From assembly GCA_964609385.1 (NCBI GenBank), contig CAZSSM010000017.1, forward strand, positions 32,255-96,254: 64,000 bases of DNA. The letters run 5' to 3'. Under the pieces are notes generated by a model. It saw nothing but the letters and a program-made list of their open reading frames with translations. It had not been told where the DNA came from and ran no database searches. Within the stretch, counting starts at the first letter, position 1. Every line of letters starts with the position of its first letter. Source of the DNA: CAZSSM01 sp964609385. GTDB taxonomy: Bacteria > Planctomycetota > Planctomycetia > Isosphaerales > Isosphaeraceae. A program made the translations under genes and the position numbers. Shown here one piece after another: positions 48,119-57,270 of this stretch.

Positions 48119-49105
48119 TCATTCGACCTTCGTGAGTTGACTGACCAACTCATCCCAAGACGTCGCCGTCAGGACTGCTTGAACGGCACCCCGCAACCGA
48201 TCGGCCACCAGACATTCGTCGATCGCATGACGCGCCGACGCCTCCGGGGCACCGAAGCGGGTCGTGCCCAAATCCAGCAACGTCGTTTTCAACGAACTCA
48301 ATTGCCCCTCGGTGCGCCCTTCAACCAGGCCCTCGGTGCGACCTTCAGCCAGGCCTTCGGTGCGACCTTCGGCCAGGCCTTCGACACGGCCCCGGGCAAG
48401 TCCTTCATTAATGAAATCCTGGACCGTCTTCGAGTCTCGCAAGTCGATCATCCCGGCGATCTCCCGGCAAAGGGTCTGAATCAGCGACTCGTCCTCGGAG
48501 AGTCCCAGCAGGCAGACGGCGTGCCCCAGGACCTCCGCCATTTTCTGGGGCGTCGTTTCCGTTTCAAGACGAGCTCTCATCTTCTCTAGGGTCGCTAGGT
48601 GCTCGCCGTCGGGTACGTTTGCCAGCAGGCAGAGGCTTAGGCACTCCAGCGGGCCTTCCAGTAATCGATCCACGGGGATCTCGTAGAGCCGAATGACCCG
48701 ATAGCTGAATTGGAGATAGCCCGGGCACTCGCTGTGATCCCAAACGATCTGCCCGTTCAAGTCGGCCCGATCGGCCTTGGGACGCAGAAGGATCAGGATC
48801 GAACGGACCCGCTCGATTCGGTACCGCCGGGCCGCCAACACCGCATAGACCAGCAGCTTCTCCGGCATCTCGGTATCGACTGAAGACTGGAACTCCAGGT
48901 GGATGATCTCCTCGTCCGGCCCGACGACCTTGACCAGCTTGTCGGCGCTGACCGAAATGATCGATGAGAGGTCGACGTCGAGCGGCTCCAATGGTCCCGG
49001 ACAGTTGATCTGCAGCGCCTCGAAATGCTCGCGTTGAAAGTGGGAGACGACCTCCTTGAAAGTCGTATCGTAGATCGGGATCCCAGGTTGTCGTGTCCTC
49101 GCCAT
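48119..49105 (-). CDS. PD-(D/E)XK nuclease-family protein with EGR repeats (Rpn/putative transposase type)
   Basis: This is a 328-residue protein. The N-terminal half has YDTTFKEVV and VVGPDEEIIHLEFQSSVDTEMPEKLLVYAVLAARRY, a PD-(D/E)XK-like core (Asp then LEFQ) seen in the Rpn/DUF4351-like families common in cyanobacteria and planctomycetes. A helical region is followed by the charged repeat EGLAEGRTEGLAEGR-type (~residues 244-270) and a helical tail. An AAGGAGG precedes ATG 49105. Members are often scattered and multi-copy; they are described as recombination-promoting nucleases, but the role here is unproven. It converges on the nitrilase with a 37-bp gap. Confidence 0.75.
   Translation of the reverse strand: MARTRQPGIPIYDTTFKEVVSHFQREHFEALQINCPGPLEPLDVDLSSIISVSADKLVKVVGPDEEIIHLEFQSSVDTEMPEKLLVYAVLAARRYRIERVRSILILLRPKADRADLNGQIVWDHSECPGYLQFSYRVIRLYEIPVDRLLEGPLECLSLCLLANVPDGEHLATLEKMRARLETETTPQKMAEVLGHAVCLLGLSEDESLIQTLCREIAGMIDLRDSKTVQDFINEGLARGRVEGLAEGRTEGLAEGRTEGLVEGRTEGQLSSLKTTLLDLGTTRFGAPEASARHAIDECLVADRLRGAVQAVLTATSWDELVSQLTKVE
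48308..48379 (-). repeat. Three 24-bp tandem repeats coding the EGLxEGRT octapeptide
   Basis: Units at 48308-48331, 48332-48355 and 48356-48379 differ by only a few bases and are followed by a partial fourth. Each encodes an 8-residue unit. The DNA similarity suggests slippage-driven copy-number change. Confidence 0.9.
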
Positions 49106-49226
49106 GAGATCGGCCTCCTTGCAGGCTTGAGCGAACCAATCCGGTCACCCTGTCGCCGGTTCACTCCCGTTGCCGACCATCGGGATCGGCTCGCTCCGAT
49201 CCGCTAAGGCTTGAGTAATCGATCAG

Positions 49227-51278
49227 TCAGGGTATCTCGTCGGGTCCGTCAGACTCGAAAAACGCGTCGCGAAGTCGTTCGATCTCGGCCCGTTCGATCG
49301 GATCGAGTCCGGGCAGGCCTGGCCAGTGCCAGAACAGCGCGTTGAGGTGATCCCAGTGGCCGACCCTTGGAGTCCGTCGATAGAGTTCTTCGAACCAGAC
49401 AGCGACGTCGGGGGCAGCCGCTGGGGTGGTGTGAGCAATCCCATCGAGGGCCAAGATCGCGGCTGTGATGGTCCAGTCGAGCGGTCCTCGGATCAGTTCG
49501 CCTAGGGCCGTGCGTCGGGGCGAACGATCGTCCCAATTGGCGTCCATTCGCGCAATGGTCAGGGCAGCGGCCACCTGGAGGCGTGGGATCCAGGCCCAGG
49601 CCGGTATCTGCGGACGGCCCTCCGGGATCTCCGGAGGATGCACCATCACCGCCAGGATGTCGGGGATCCGTTCGACACCCAGATAGAGCGCCAAGTGGCG
49701 AGCACGCTGCCACCATTGCGGGATCTGGGGGTCGGCAGAGGCCAGCGAGGCGATCGCTCGGGCAACTTCCGGGCGCGGCGGATCCAGGGCAGGCCGAACC
49801 TTGGTCCCCTCGATCTTCCAGAGGGGATGGTGGAGTGTTCCCAAGGCTTGACGGGGATCGGGCTCGGGGATCGTCTCCAAGGACGGAGCATAGTCGGGCA
49901 TTCCCGGACGACGACGTTGCTCGAACTGCCAGACCAGCCGATTACTGGGCGCTTCCCAGACCGCCATCGGGATCGGGAACGGCTCGGGCTTGTCGGAGCT
50001 CGGCGAGTCGGCTTGGCTCAGGATCATCGCCTGGTGGGCCGCTGGTCGTCCGAACTGGTGGGCGAACTGCGGATCGACGAGGAGCCGTTGCAGAAGCTTG
50101 ACGGTATCGTCGCCGGGCGTGGGCAAGAAGCCGTCGAAGGCGATCCAACGCCGAACCAACTCACCGGCACGTCGGTTGGGTGTCTCACCTTCGGCGAGCG
50201 CGAAGAGCTGTCGACGCAGCGCATCGCGCTGGCCGGGAGGGTCATCCAGTTCGTAGTGACACACCAGGGCCGAAGCGATCGCCCAAGAATTCTCTTCATC
50301 ATGCTTGAGCACCTGATGATACCAGTCGAGAGCTTCATAGAAGCGACGTGCCTCGACGAGCATATCGCCGGCGCCGAGCCGGATCGGATCGGCCCGATCG
50401 GGATCGGCCCGTTCCAACCGCCGATAAATCTCCAAGGCCTCATCGACACGTCCACCCTCACGTAGAATTGCCGCCAGAGCGATCTGGGCCCGGGCTGGGG
50501 GGGTCGTCGAATCCCGTTCCAGGACGGCACGGGCCAGCGCCTCGGCCTTGTCGAGCCGACCGGCCTTGCGGAGCAGGGTAGCACGGGCCAGGTCCATCAT
50601 CTCCAGATTGGGATGTGCTTGTGCCAAGCGCTCGACCTGCTCCAGACAACAGACCATTAGAGCACGGTCGGCAACAGTATCTTCATACATCTCAGGGACG
50701 ATGCCCGACATCATCAGCAGGGTGAGGACCTGGACTTTGGGCTCGAGCCGGCCATGCGCGGCGCCTTGCTCGATCCACGGCAATCCCCAATGAAGCAGCG
50801 CCTCACTGCGCAGGTATTGCTGGTTCAGATCGGCCAGGACGCCCAATGCGGCTAGTTCATCGCCCCGACGCATCAGCCACCAGGCGCGGAGCAGGACCAA
50901 TCCCGGATCCGTCGAATCCTCCGACATCGGCAATATCGACTCGGGATCCGGTCCGACAGCCTGATAGATCCGCTCGGTCAGGCCAAGAAGGTCCGCTCGG
51001 CCGGGTTCCTCCAACAGGGCCGCGCCCAGATGCTCGGCGGCCTCGCGGTACTGGCCCTGACTCAAACAAAGTCCAGCCAATAACGCGAGGTCATTGGGGG
51101 TCGCAAGGCCGCTGGCAACACGGCGACGCGCCCGGGTCAAGTCGCTTGACGATCCGGCCCTTGACGGATCCGACGAATCCCCGATCGCTACGCGCTGATC
51201 GATCCAATCGACGGGGTCGGACTGCACGACGATCAATCTCCTCTCGGCAGGGGCATCCCGCGGCCGAGGCCGGGCCAC
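49227..51278 (-). CDS. Large TPR-repeat protein
   Basis: This is a 683-residue protein without a signal peptide or membrane segment. Multiple tetratricopeptide helices are seen in the first 400 residues, for example LALLAGLCLSQGQYREAAEHLGAALLEEPGRADL, ARAQIALAAILREGGRVDEALEIYRRLERADPDRADP and RFYEALDWYHQVLKHDEENSWAIASALVCHYE. The rest is helical with Pro- and Trp-rich segments and no recognised domain. It is presumably a scaffold for protein interactions. The start is uncertain: GTG 51278 lacks a ribosome site, while GTG 51227 has AGGAG 10 bases before it. Neighbours do not reveal the partner. Confidence 0.72.
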   Translation of the reverse strand: MARPRPRDAPAERRLIVVQSDPVDWIDQRVAIGDSSDPSRAGSSSDLTRARRRVASGLATPNDLALLAGLCLSQGQYREAAEHLGAALLEEPGRADLLGLTERIYQAVGPDPESILPMSEDSTDPGLVLLRAWWLMRRGDELAALGVLADLNQQYLRSEALLHWGLPWIEQGAAHGRLEPKVQVLTLLMMSGIVPEMYEDTVADRALMVCCLEQVERLAQAHPNLEMMDLARATLLRKAGRLDKAEALARAVLERDSTTPPARAQIALAAILREGGRVDEALEIYRRLERADPDRADPIRLGAGDMLVEARRFYEALDWYHQVLKHDEENSWAIASALVCHYELDDPPGQRDALRRQLFALAEGETPNRRAGELVRRWIAFDGFLPTPGDDTVKLLQRLLVDPQFAHQFGRPAAHQAMILSQADSPSSDKPEPFPIPMAVWEAPSNRLVWQFEQRRRPGMPDYAPSLETIPEPDPRQALGTLHHPLWKIEGTKVRPALDPPRPEVARAIASLASADPQIPQWWQRARHLALYLGVERIPDILAVMVHPPEIPEGRPQIPAWAWIPRLQVAAALTIARMDANWDDRSPRRTALGELIRGPLDWTITAAILALDGIAHTTPAAAPDVAVWFEELYRRTPRVGHWDHLNALFWHWPGLPGLDPIERAEIERLRDAFFESDGPDEIP

Positions 51279-51641
51279 ACGTCGGTCTCGAAGCTTCGGG
51301 CCGCGTCAATGCTTCCCTCAGACGCGACGGAGCGCATCGCCCACCTCGCTTCCACCGTTTGCCCCTTGCAACCGGAACTCTCCATACGTTCCACTCGTGA
51401 ACCAACCCGATGCCCGTCGCCATAACGATTTGATCGGACATGCCTGCAGGAGTGCCATCGGCGATGGGATCTCGGTGGCGCCAAACCCACATGGCTCGAA
51501 TCATGCAGGTCGCGTCCTCGGAGTTCGACGTTGTCGAGGCCCCCGATCCATCGGTTCATCGTTGCTTCCGCCCCGCGTCGATCAGGATCGAGGGTCCGTC
51601 CCCAGACCAACACGACGCTCCAGATCGAAAACGTTCTCTCT
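51279..51641. other. Divergent intergenic region
   Basis: This is 363 bp between the TPR gene and the endonuclease III gene. Open frames exist on both strands but are Arg/Ser-rich and motif-free. No promoter consensus was recognised. Confidence 0.3.
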
Positions 51642-52430
51642 ATGAGTGCCATGTTTAACGAAAAGGCGCAGAACCATCAAAGCCGATCGAACAAAAAACC
51701 ACTTCAACGTTCCAAACGTTCGCCCACCCGCCACAGAAACCCGTCCGGTGACGAGCCACTACCACCGAACCTGGAGGTGATCGCCCGGATACTGGGCCAG
51801 ATTTACGAACCCTTCGTCATCTCCGAGCGTGACCCATTGGACAGCCTGATCCTGTTCGTCCTGAGTACCCAAACGACCTCCAAAGGCTGCCTCCAGAGCT
51901 TCGATCAACTCAAGCGCGATTACCCACACTTCCCAGAGTTGGCCCGGGCTCAGCCGGTCGAGATCGCGGAGTCGATCCGCTTCGGGGGACTCGCCGATCA
52001 GAAGGCCCGTTGGATTTCTCAGATCCTGCAACGCGTTCATGAGCGATTTGGCACGCACAGCCTGGACGCCTTGCAAGCACTCAGTGATGACGAGGCGGAA
52101 GCGTTCCTCCAACAAATGCCGGGTGTCGGTCGCAAGGTGGCTCGATGCGTACTGATGTTTCGCTTCGGTCGACTGGTCTTTCCCGTGGACACACACATCT
52201 GGCGGATCGCCCAGCGGCTCGGCTGGATTACCGCCTCACGCCCAGGCGCTAGCTGCACGCCTCGACACATGGATCACCTCCAAAAGCGGATCCCTCCAAA
52301 ACATCGACCTGCACTGCATATTCATTTGGTCCAATTCGGCCGCGAGGTTTGTCAGGCCCAGCAACCGCGCTGTGAGAGTTGCCCCATTCAGGACCACTGC
52401 CCCAAGATCGGGATCACTCCATCCGAGTGA
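51642..52430 (+). CDS. Endonuclease III-like DNA glycosylase with [4Fe-4S] cluster
   Basis: This 262-residue HhH-GPD protein removes oxidised pyrimidines and cleaves abasic sites. Visible are LSTQTTSKGC, helix-hairpin-helix MPGVGRKVARCVL with the catalytic Lys (~165), and FPVDTHIWRIAQRLGW with the catalytic Asp (~183). The cluster ligands CQAQQPRCESCPIQDHC are spaced C-x6-C-x2-C-x5-C, exactly as in endonuclease III. An N-terminal basic extension of ~40 residues is extra to the E. coli protein. ATG 51642 is used; ATG 51651 is also possible, and neither has a strong ribosome site. Several Nth-like paralogues occur in such genomes, so I do not assign nth. Confidence 0.9.
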   Translation: MSAMFNEKAQNHQSRSNKKPLQRSKRSPTRHRNPSGDEPLPPNLEVIARILGQIYEPFVISERDPLDSLILFVLSTQTTSKGCLQSFDQLKRDYPHFPELARAQPVEIAESIRFGGLADQKARWISQILQRVHERFGTHSLDALQALSDDEAEAFLQQMPGVGRKVARCVLMFRFGRLVFPVDTHIWRIAQRLGWITASRPGASCTPRHMDHLQKRIPPKHRPALHIHLVQFGREVCQAQQPRCESCPIQDHCPKIGITPSE

Positions 52431-52614
52431 GTCTCCACCGTGCTATGAACGAGTGATCGGCTCGGCGATCCTTGCTCGGTTCGCCCCTGTTCCTCTAGGA
52501 TGAACGACAATTCTTCGGCGTGAGGTCGTGGAACCTGGTTTTCCCTGGGTTCGACATGTGGCCGCGTTCGATTCTGCGATTCTCTTTCGATCGCCCACCT
52601 CGGCGGACCCGATC

Positions 52615-54027
52615 ATGCACAACAGCGACCAGATCATCCAATCGCTCCGCGAGGCGGTGCACCATTCGCCCGAGAATGGACCGCTCCGCCAACATCTGGC
52701 CGAGATCCTGATGTCGGTGGGTCGCTTCAAAGAAGCGGAGACCGAGTACCGCGCTGCATTAGCCCTGAAACCTGAGGACACCAATCTGAAGCTGGGTCTA
52801 GCCCGTGCCTTCGCTGGTCAACCGGGCAAGACCAGTCATGCGTTGGTCCTGCTTGAAGCCCTCACGGGGGGAGACGATCCTCAACCCGAAGCGCTGGCCA
52901 GCCTAGCACGCGTGCTGACACGCATCGGTGACCTCGAACCGGCCCGACAACGCTATCGACAGGCCATCGCACAGGATCCCTCGCTGACCGACGACGAGTT
53001 GGCTGGCCGACTCGGCATGCGCGACGATGACCTCGACGAGGCCACTTCCGACGATCCCGATGAGTCGGGCTTGGCCGAGTTCGATTCCACCGACCCTTCG
53101 GCAAACGAGGGCCATCATGGATTGGACCGTTCCGGCAACCCTCGACACGGCGATCCGGCCGAGATCGAACGGCCTCGGATCGACTTCGACGACGTGGGTG
53201 GGATGGAATCGCTCAAGGATGAGATCCGGTTGAAGATCATCGCGCCGATGACGCATCCCGAAATGTATCGGGCCTACGGTAAGACCATTGGCGGTGGGAT
53301 CCTAATGTATGGTCCTCCGGGTTGCGGCAAGACCCACCTGGCCCGCGCCACCGCCGGCCAGATCCAAGCCAAGTTCCTTTCGGTCGGCATTCATGAGGTG
53401 CTCGACCTCTGGGTCGGTCGCAGCGAGAAGAACCTCCATGCGATCTTCGAGCAGGCCCGACGCCACGCGCCTTGTGTTCTGTTCTTCGACGAGGTCGATG
53501 CCCTCGCCGCCTCGCGACAGGACATGAAAAGCTCGGCCGGCCGACACGTGATCAATCAGTTCCTCGCCGAGACCGACGGCTTGGACGCCTCCAACGAAGG
53601 CGTCTTGCTGTTGGCGGCCACCAACGCGCCCTGGCACGTCGATTCGGCCTTCCGACGTCCCGGCCGGTTCGACCGCATCCTGTTCGTCCCGCCGCCCGAC
53701 GAGGCCGCCCGTATTGCGATTCTCCGGATCCTCTGCCAGGACAAACCCCAGCAAGACCTCGACATCGAGCACGTCGCCCGCAAGGCCCGGGAGTTCTCCG
53801 GCGCCGATCTCAAGGCCGTGCTCGACGTGGCGATCGAAGCCAAGCTGCGCGACGCCCTCCGGACCGGCACTCCCGAGCCCTTGGCCACCAAAGACCTCAT
53901 CCGCGCTTTGAATCGGGTCAATCCCTCGACCCGCGAGTGGTTCACCACAGCCCGCAATTACGCCCTCTACGCCAACCAAGGCGGCGCCTACGACGCCATC
54001 CTGGATTATCTCAAGTCTGCCAAGTAA
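52615..54027 (+). CDS. TPR-AAA+ ATPase fusion
   Basis: This is a 470-residue protein. Residues ~5-125 hold TPR helices (APEN/PLRQHLAEILMSVGRFKEAETEYRAAL type), then an acidic linker. From ~190 a AAA domain of the classical group starts with FDDVGGMESLKDEIR. It has Walker A GPPGCGKTH, a pore-loop-like VGIHEVLDLWVG, Walker B VLFFDEVDAL, sensor AATNAPW and an arginine-finger region FRRPGRFDR. The C-terminal helical lid ends with FTTARNYALYANQGG, like spastin/katanin-type AAA proteins. It is probably an unfoldase or remodeller using TPRs to recruit substrate (inference). ATG 52615 lies in a weak ribosome context. The next gene, another TPR protein, starts 30 bp later and is likely co-transcribed. 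Confidence 0.9.
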   Translation: MHNSDQIIQSLREAVHHSPENGPLRQHLAEILMSVGRFKEAETEYRAALALKPEDTNLKLGLARAFAGQPGKTSHALVLLEALTGGDDPQPEALASLARVLTRIGDLEPARQRYRQAIAQDPSLTDDELAGRLGMRDDDLDEATSDDPDESGLAEFDSTDPSANEGHHGLDRSGNPRHGDPAEIERPRIDFDDVGGMESLKDEIRLKIIAPMTHPEMYRAYGKTIGGGILMYGPPGCGKTHLARATAGQIQAKFLSVGIHEVLDLWVGRSEKNLHAIFEQARRHAPCVLFFDEVDALAASRQDMKSSAGRHVINQFLAETDGLDASNEGVLLLAATNAPWHVDSAFRRPGRFDRILFVPPPDEAARIAILRILCQDKPQQDLDIEHVARKAREFSGADLKAVLDVAIEAKLRDALRTGTPEPLATKDLIRALNRVNPSTREWFTTARNYALYANQGGAYDAILDYLKSAK

Positions 54028-54057
54028 ACAAGCCTACGATCCGGATAGGACCGCCAA

Positions 54058-55296
54058 ATGATTGATGTTCATGACGCCGTCGAGAAGACGCAGATCCTGC
54101 TGCGTCAAGGACGGTTCGCCCTGGCCGAGAAGCAGATGCGCGAGGCGCTCGGCCAATTCCCCGGCGACCCGGTCTGCCTAGCCATGCTCAGCCAGGCTGT
54201 CGCCGGCCAGAACCGCTCGGAGGAAGCTCTGGAGATCGCTGAGCAAGCCATCGTCCAGGGGCCGCAACTCAGGCTGACCCACATGGTCCTGGGAAGTCGA
54301 CTGGCCCAGGTCGGCCGGTCCGAGGAAGCGCTCCGACGCTTCGATGAGGCGGCCCGCCTTGACCCGAACAACGCCCCAGTCCATGCCGCCCGCGCTCGCA
54401 CCCTGCTGCAATTGGACCGTACTGAGGAGGCCCTGGCCGCCTGCGACTACGGGCTCAGCCTCGACCCTGACGACAGCGGTTGCCTGGAAGTCCGCGTCCG
54501 CTGCCTCCGCAAGTTGGGTCGGAATGAGGAGGCCACTCAGGCTGCTCAACGCGCGCTGCAATCTGACCCTCACCAGGCGGTCTTGCTGACCTATGAGGGC
54601 TGGGCCAAACTGCGGGCCGGCCGTACCCACGAGGCCGCTCATGATTTCCGCGAGGCCCTCCGGCTCGAGCCCGGCCTCGAAGAAGCCCGTGCCGGGTTGG
54701 TCCAAGCTCTAAGGGCGCGAAACCCCCTCTATCGATTCATTTTGCGCTATTATGTCTGGAGTGCGTCCCTGGGCCAATTCGGCAGCATCCTGCTGATCGT
54801 CGGCATACTCGGTGCTCAGTTCATCCTCCGGGTCATCCCCCCACCGCTCGGACCAATCCTCTTGCTCGCGCTGGTCGGTTTCATCCTCTTGACCTGGCTG
54901 GCCAAGCCGCTCTCGGATCTCTCCCTGATGTTCCATCGCGACGGTCGGCTGTCCCTCCGTGAGGACGACCGCCGCGGCGCCCTGCTCTTCGCCGGCATGC
55001 TCGCGCTCTGCACCACGATGGTCGTCGGCGCATTGATCACCGGTGACGAGCGGATGAGGACGACCGGCTTCCTCTTCGGACTCCAACTCCTTCCAATCTC
55101 GATGATCTACAACCGGCGTCGAGGATGGCCTCGAATCGTCATGGTTGTGGTCAATATCATCATCTTTCTCATGATTATTCGTGGAGTCATTTCGAACGAT
55201 TGGGAACTCGTTAGAACAGGTGGACAGCTCTGTTTTTTAAGCACGTTCCTCGGGGCATTTCTTCCTCAATCGGGTGATCGCATCATCTCGACATAA
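54058..55296 (+). CDS. TPR-repeat membrane protein
   Basis: This is a 412-residue protein. The N-terminal ~215 residues are six or so TPR units (GRFALAEKQMREALGQFPGDP, GRSEEALRRFDEAARLDPNNAP, GRTHEAAHDFREALRLEPG). The C-terminal half has about six hydrophobic segments (for example FGSILLIVGILGAQFIL, LGPILLLALVGFILLTWL, MLALCTTMVVGALIT, IVMVVVNIIIFLMII), so the TPR domain should be cytoplasmic and tethered. AGGA precedes ATG 54058. It lies 30 bp after the TPR-AAA gene, and the two may form one membrane-linked complex (inference). Specific function unknown. Confidence 0.82.
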   Translation: MIDVHDAVEKTQILLRQGRFALAEKQMREALGQFPGDPVCLAMLSQAVAGQNRSEEALEIAEQAIVQGPQLRLTHMVLGSRLAQVGRSEEALRRFDEAARLDPNNAPVHAARARTLLQLDRTEEALAACDYGLSLDPDDSGCLEVRVRCLRKLGRNEEATQAAQRALQSDPHQAVLLTYEGWAKLRAGRTHEAAHDFREALRLEPGLEEARAGLVQALRARNPLYRFILRYYVWSASLGQFGSILLIVGILGAQFILRVIPPPLGPILLLALVGFILLTWLAKPLSDLSLMFHRDGRLSLREDDRRGALLFAGMLALCTTMVVGALITGDERMRTTGFLFGLQLLPISMIYNRRRGWPRIVMVVVNIIIFLMIIRGVISNDWELVRTGGQLCFLSTFLGAFLPQSGDRIIST

Positions 55297-55573
55297 TTTC
55301 GGCAACTGTCAGAACATCATTCCCTGGAGAACGCCTTCAACCAGACATAGATGATGGAGCCAGGGGTATCTGGTCCTAACGGTGGCCTTTCTGTCACCCC
55401 GGCTAACCGCCAGTGTGATCAGTTCGTGAACCCAGCCAGTCATCCTATTGGCCTACGGGTCTGCTCACTTGCATCCCGGTCAGAACCAACCTTTCCCTCA
55501 AGACCTCACCTGTCGAACAATGCTATTCTCCGCCGCTTTCCTGAGAACCCCAAGGCCTTAGAGATTCTCCCCG

Positions 55574-57178
55574 ATGGACCAGGCCCGGCTCGAACGGCTC
55601 GTCGAAACGTTCTTCACCTGCAACAAGGCCCAGCTCATCCAGGTCATCCAGGAACTGCTGACGACCATGGAGACCGAGGAGCGGATCCCTCCGGGGATCC
55701 TCATGTCGCGCAACTACGAGACGGCCCAGAACAATCCCGAGATCCACACCCTGCCGGGCAACATCAAGGCCGCCCGCGACGCCATCTTCCCCTATTTTTA
55801 GGACACTGATAGATGGTCCAGCCCGCTCCACCTGGAGAACGTCAAGGGTCCGGCCAACTACGCCTCGCTGGTCGGGGCCATTGCGTGCCTGCTCAAGAAC
55901 CCGAACCTCTGCGTCGACACCTACAGCCAGCGATCCAACGAACTCGAAGTCAAGGCGATCACCGCGTTGGCCAATCTGATTTTTTATCACATCCAGAGCC
56001 CTTGGGGCGTCTTCACGATGGGCGGGACGATCTCGAACCTCTACGGGGGTAAGATCGGGATCGAGAAAGTCGCCCCGGGCACCATGCAGGCCGGACTCCG
56101 CCAAGGTCCGCCGCTGGTCGGGATCGTCTCCCAAGCGGCTCATTACTGTAATCAGACCTTGGCCGGCTGGCTCGGAATCGGCACCGACAACCTACACGCC
56201 ATTCCCACCGACCGCACCCTGGCCATCCGGCTCGACCTACTTGCCGAGCGGATGGCTCAACTCTATCGGGACGGACAGCGGGTCGCCTTCGTCATCGCCA
56301 CCTTCGGGAGCACCGACGCCTTCGGCGTCGACGACATCGCCGAGATCCGCCGGATCATCCAGGAGCAGGCTGAGGCTCACGACGCGCCGGTGCCTCAACT
56401 TCACGTCGATGCAGCCGTCGGCTGGGCGCTCTGCTTCCTCACCGAATACGACCTAGAGGCCAACCCGCTCCAACTCGACCCCGCCATGCTCCCGCGTGTT
56501 GAGACGGCCAGGCGACACGCCCTCACCCTTCAGCACGCCGACAGCATCACCATCGATTTCCACAAGCTGGGCTGGGGACACTATCCAGCCAGTGCCTTCA
56601 TCGTCAATCGGCGCGACGACCTCAGGTACCTTTTCCGCGACGTCCGCGACGTCCCCTACTTCAGCGAGGCTGAGTACCGGCGCGACCCAGCGCTGTTCAC
56701 CCTGGAATGCTCGCGACCGGCCATCGGTCCCTATTCGGTGATGGCCTCGCTCAACGGCCTCGGTCTAATCGGTTGCCAGACCCTCGTGGCCAATGCGATC
56801 GAGAAGGCGACCCTGCTGAAGCACAAGATCGCCGAACTCGACTACTGCCAGGTGCTCAACCCAGAGACGATCGGTCCAGGCGTCTGTTTCTGGGTTCTGC
56901 CCAAAGGACGCGACGCCAAGGCGATCTTTCACAAGATCGAGGACGGCACCATCGATCCCGAGCAGGCGCAGCGCTATTTCGCTGAGATCCGCCGGATCTT
57001 CGACAAACGCGCCGCCACCCTCGACCCGGCCGTCGACGCCCGACTCAGCTTCACCACCCGAATGGGCTACAGTCCCCGAGGCATCGACCTACCCGCCTGG
57101 AAGGCCGTCTTCTTCAACCCCCGGACCGGCGAAGAGATCATCGATCGGATCATCCAAAGCATCGACGACGTGGCCTGA
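55574..57178 (+). CDS. PLP-dependent decarboxylase (group II, glutamate/aspartate type) interrupted by an in-frame amber codon
   Basis: Read through the TAG at 55799-55801, the frame gives 534 codons of a fold-I pyridoxal-phosphate decarboxylase. Visible are GGTISNLYGGK, HVDAAVGWALCF and the PLP Lys in TIDFHKLGWGHYPASAF (codon 331), so the catalytic part is intact. The two pieces (55574-55801 and from about 55802) are in the same frame. Around the stop the protein reads FPYF*DTDRWSSP. Adding one T to the T-run and removing one T eight bases later would give FPYFLGHDRWSSP, and an F-[IL]-G-H motif is expected here from relatives. The gene is therefore probably disrupted by paired indels or a sequence error, or read through. 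The C-terminal piece alone could start at 55967 or later. Confidence 0.8.
55799..55801 (+). other. In-frame TAG stop inside the decarboxylase gene
   Basis: This amber codon is number 76 of the decarboxylase frame, following TTCCCCTATTTT. The frame is open and family-like on both sides. The +1 frame across it briefly reads FLGH and then hits TGA at 55807-55809. Confidence 0.85.
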
Positions 57179-57235
57179 TACCAGACCGTCGCCAACCGAC
57201 CCGGCGTTGAAGTCCCCGAATACAAGCGCACCTTC

Positions 57236-57264
57236 TTGACCGTCCGTTCCAGAATAGCTACACT
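57236..57264 (+). promoter_or_regulatory. Sigma-70-type promoter of the TetR gene, probably leaderless
   Basis: TTGACC (57236-57241), a 17-bp spacer and TACACT (57259-57264) form a good promoter. The -10 ends only six bases before the ATG at 57271, where transcription should start. No ribosome site is present, so the message is probably leaderless. Confidence 0.65.
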
Positions 57265-57270
57265 TCGTCT

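Noticed and set aside
48119..49105. Insertion sequence with transposase
   Set aside because: The protein is the PD-(D/E)XK/Rpn type often mislabelled as transposase; no terminal inverted repeats or target duplications are visible around it.
55790..55810. Programmed +1 frameshift (release-factor-2-like) at TTT TAG in the decarboxylase
   Set aside because: The downstream coding continues in the original frame, so a single shift would leave it; readthrough or paired indels explain the data better.
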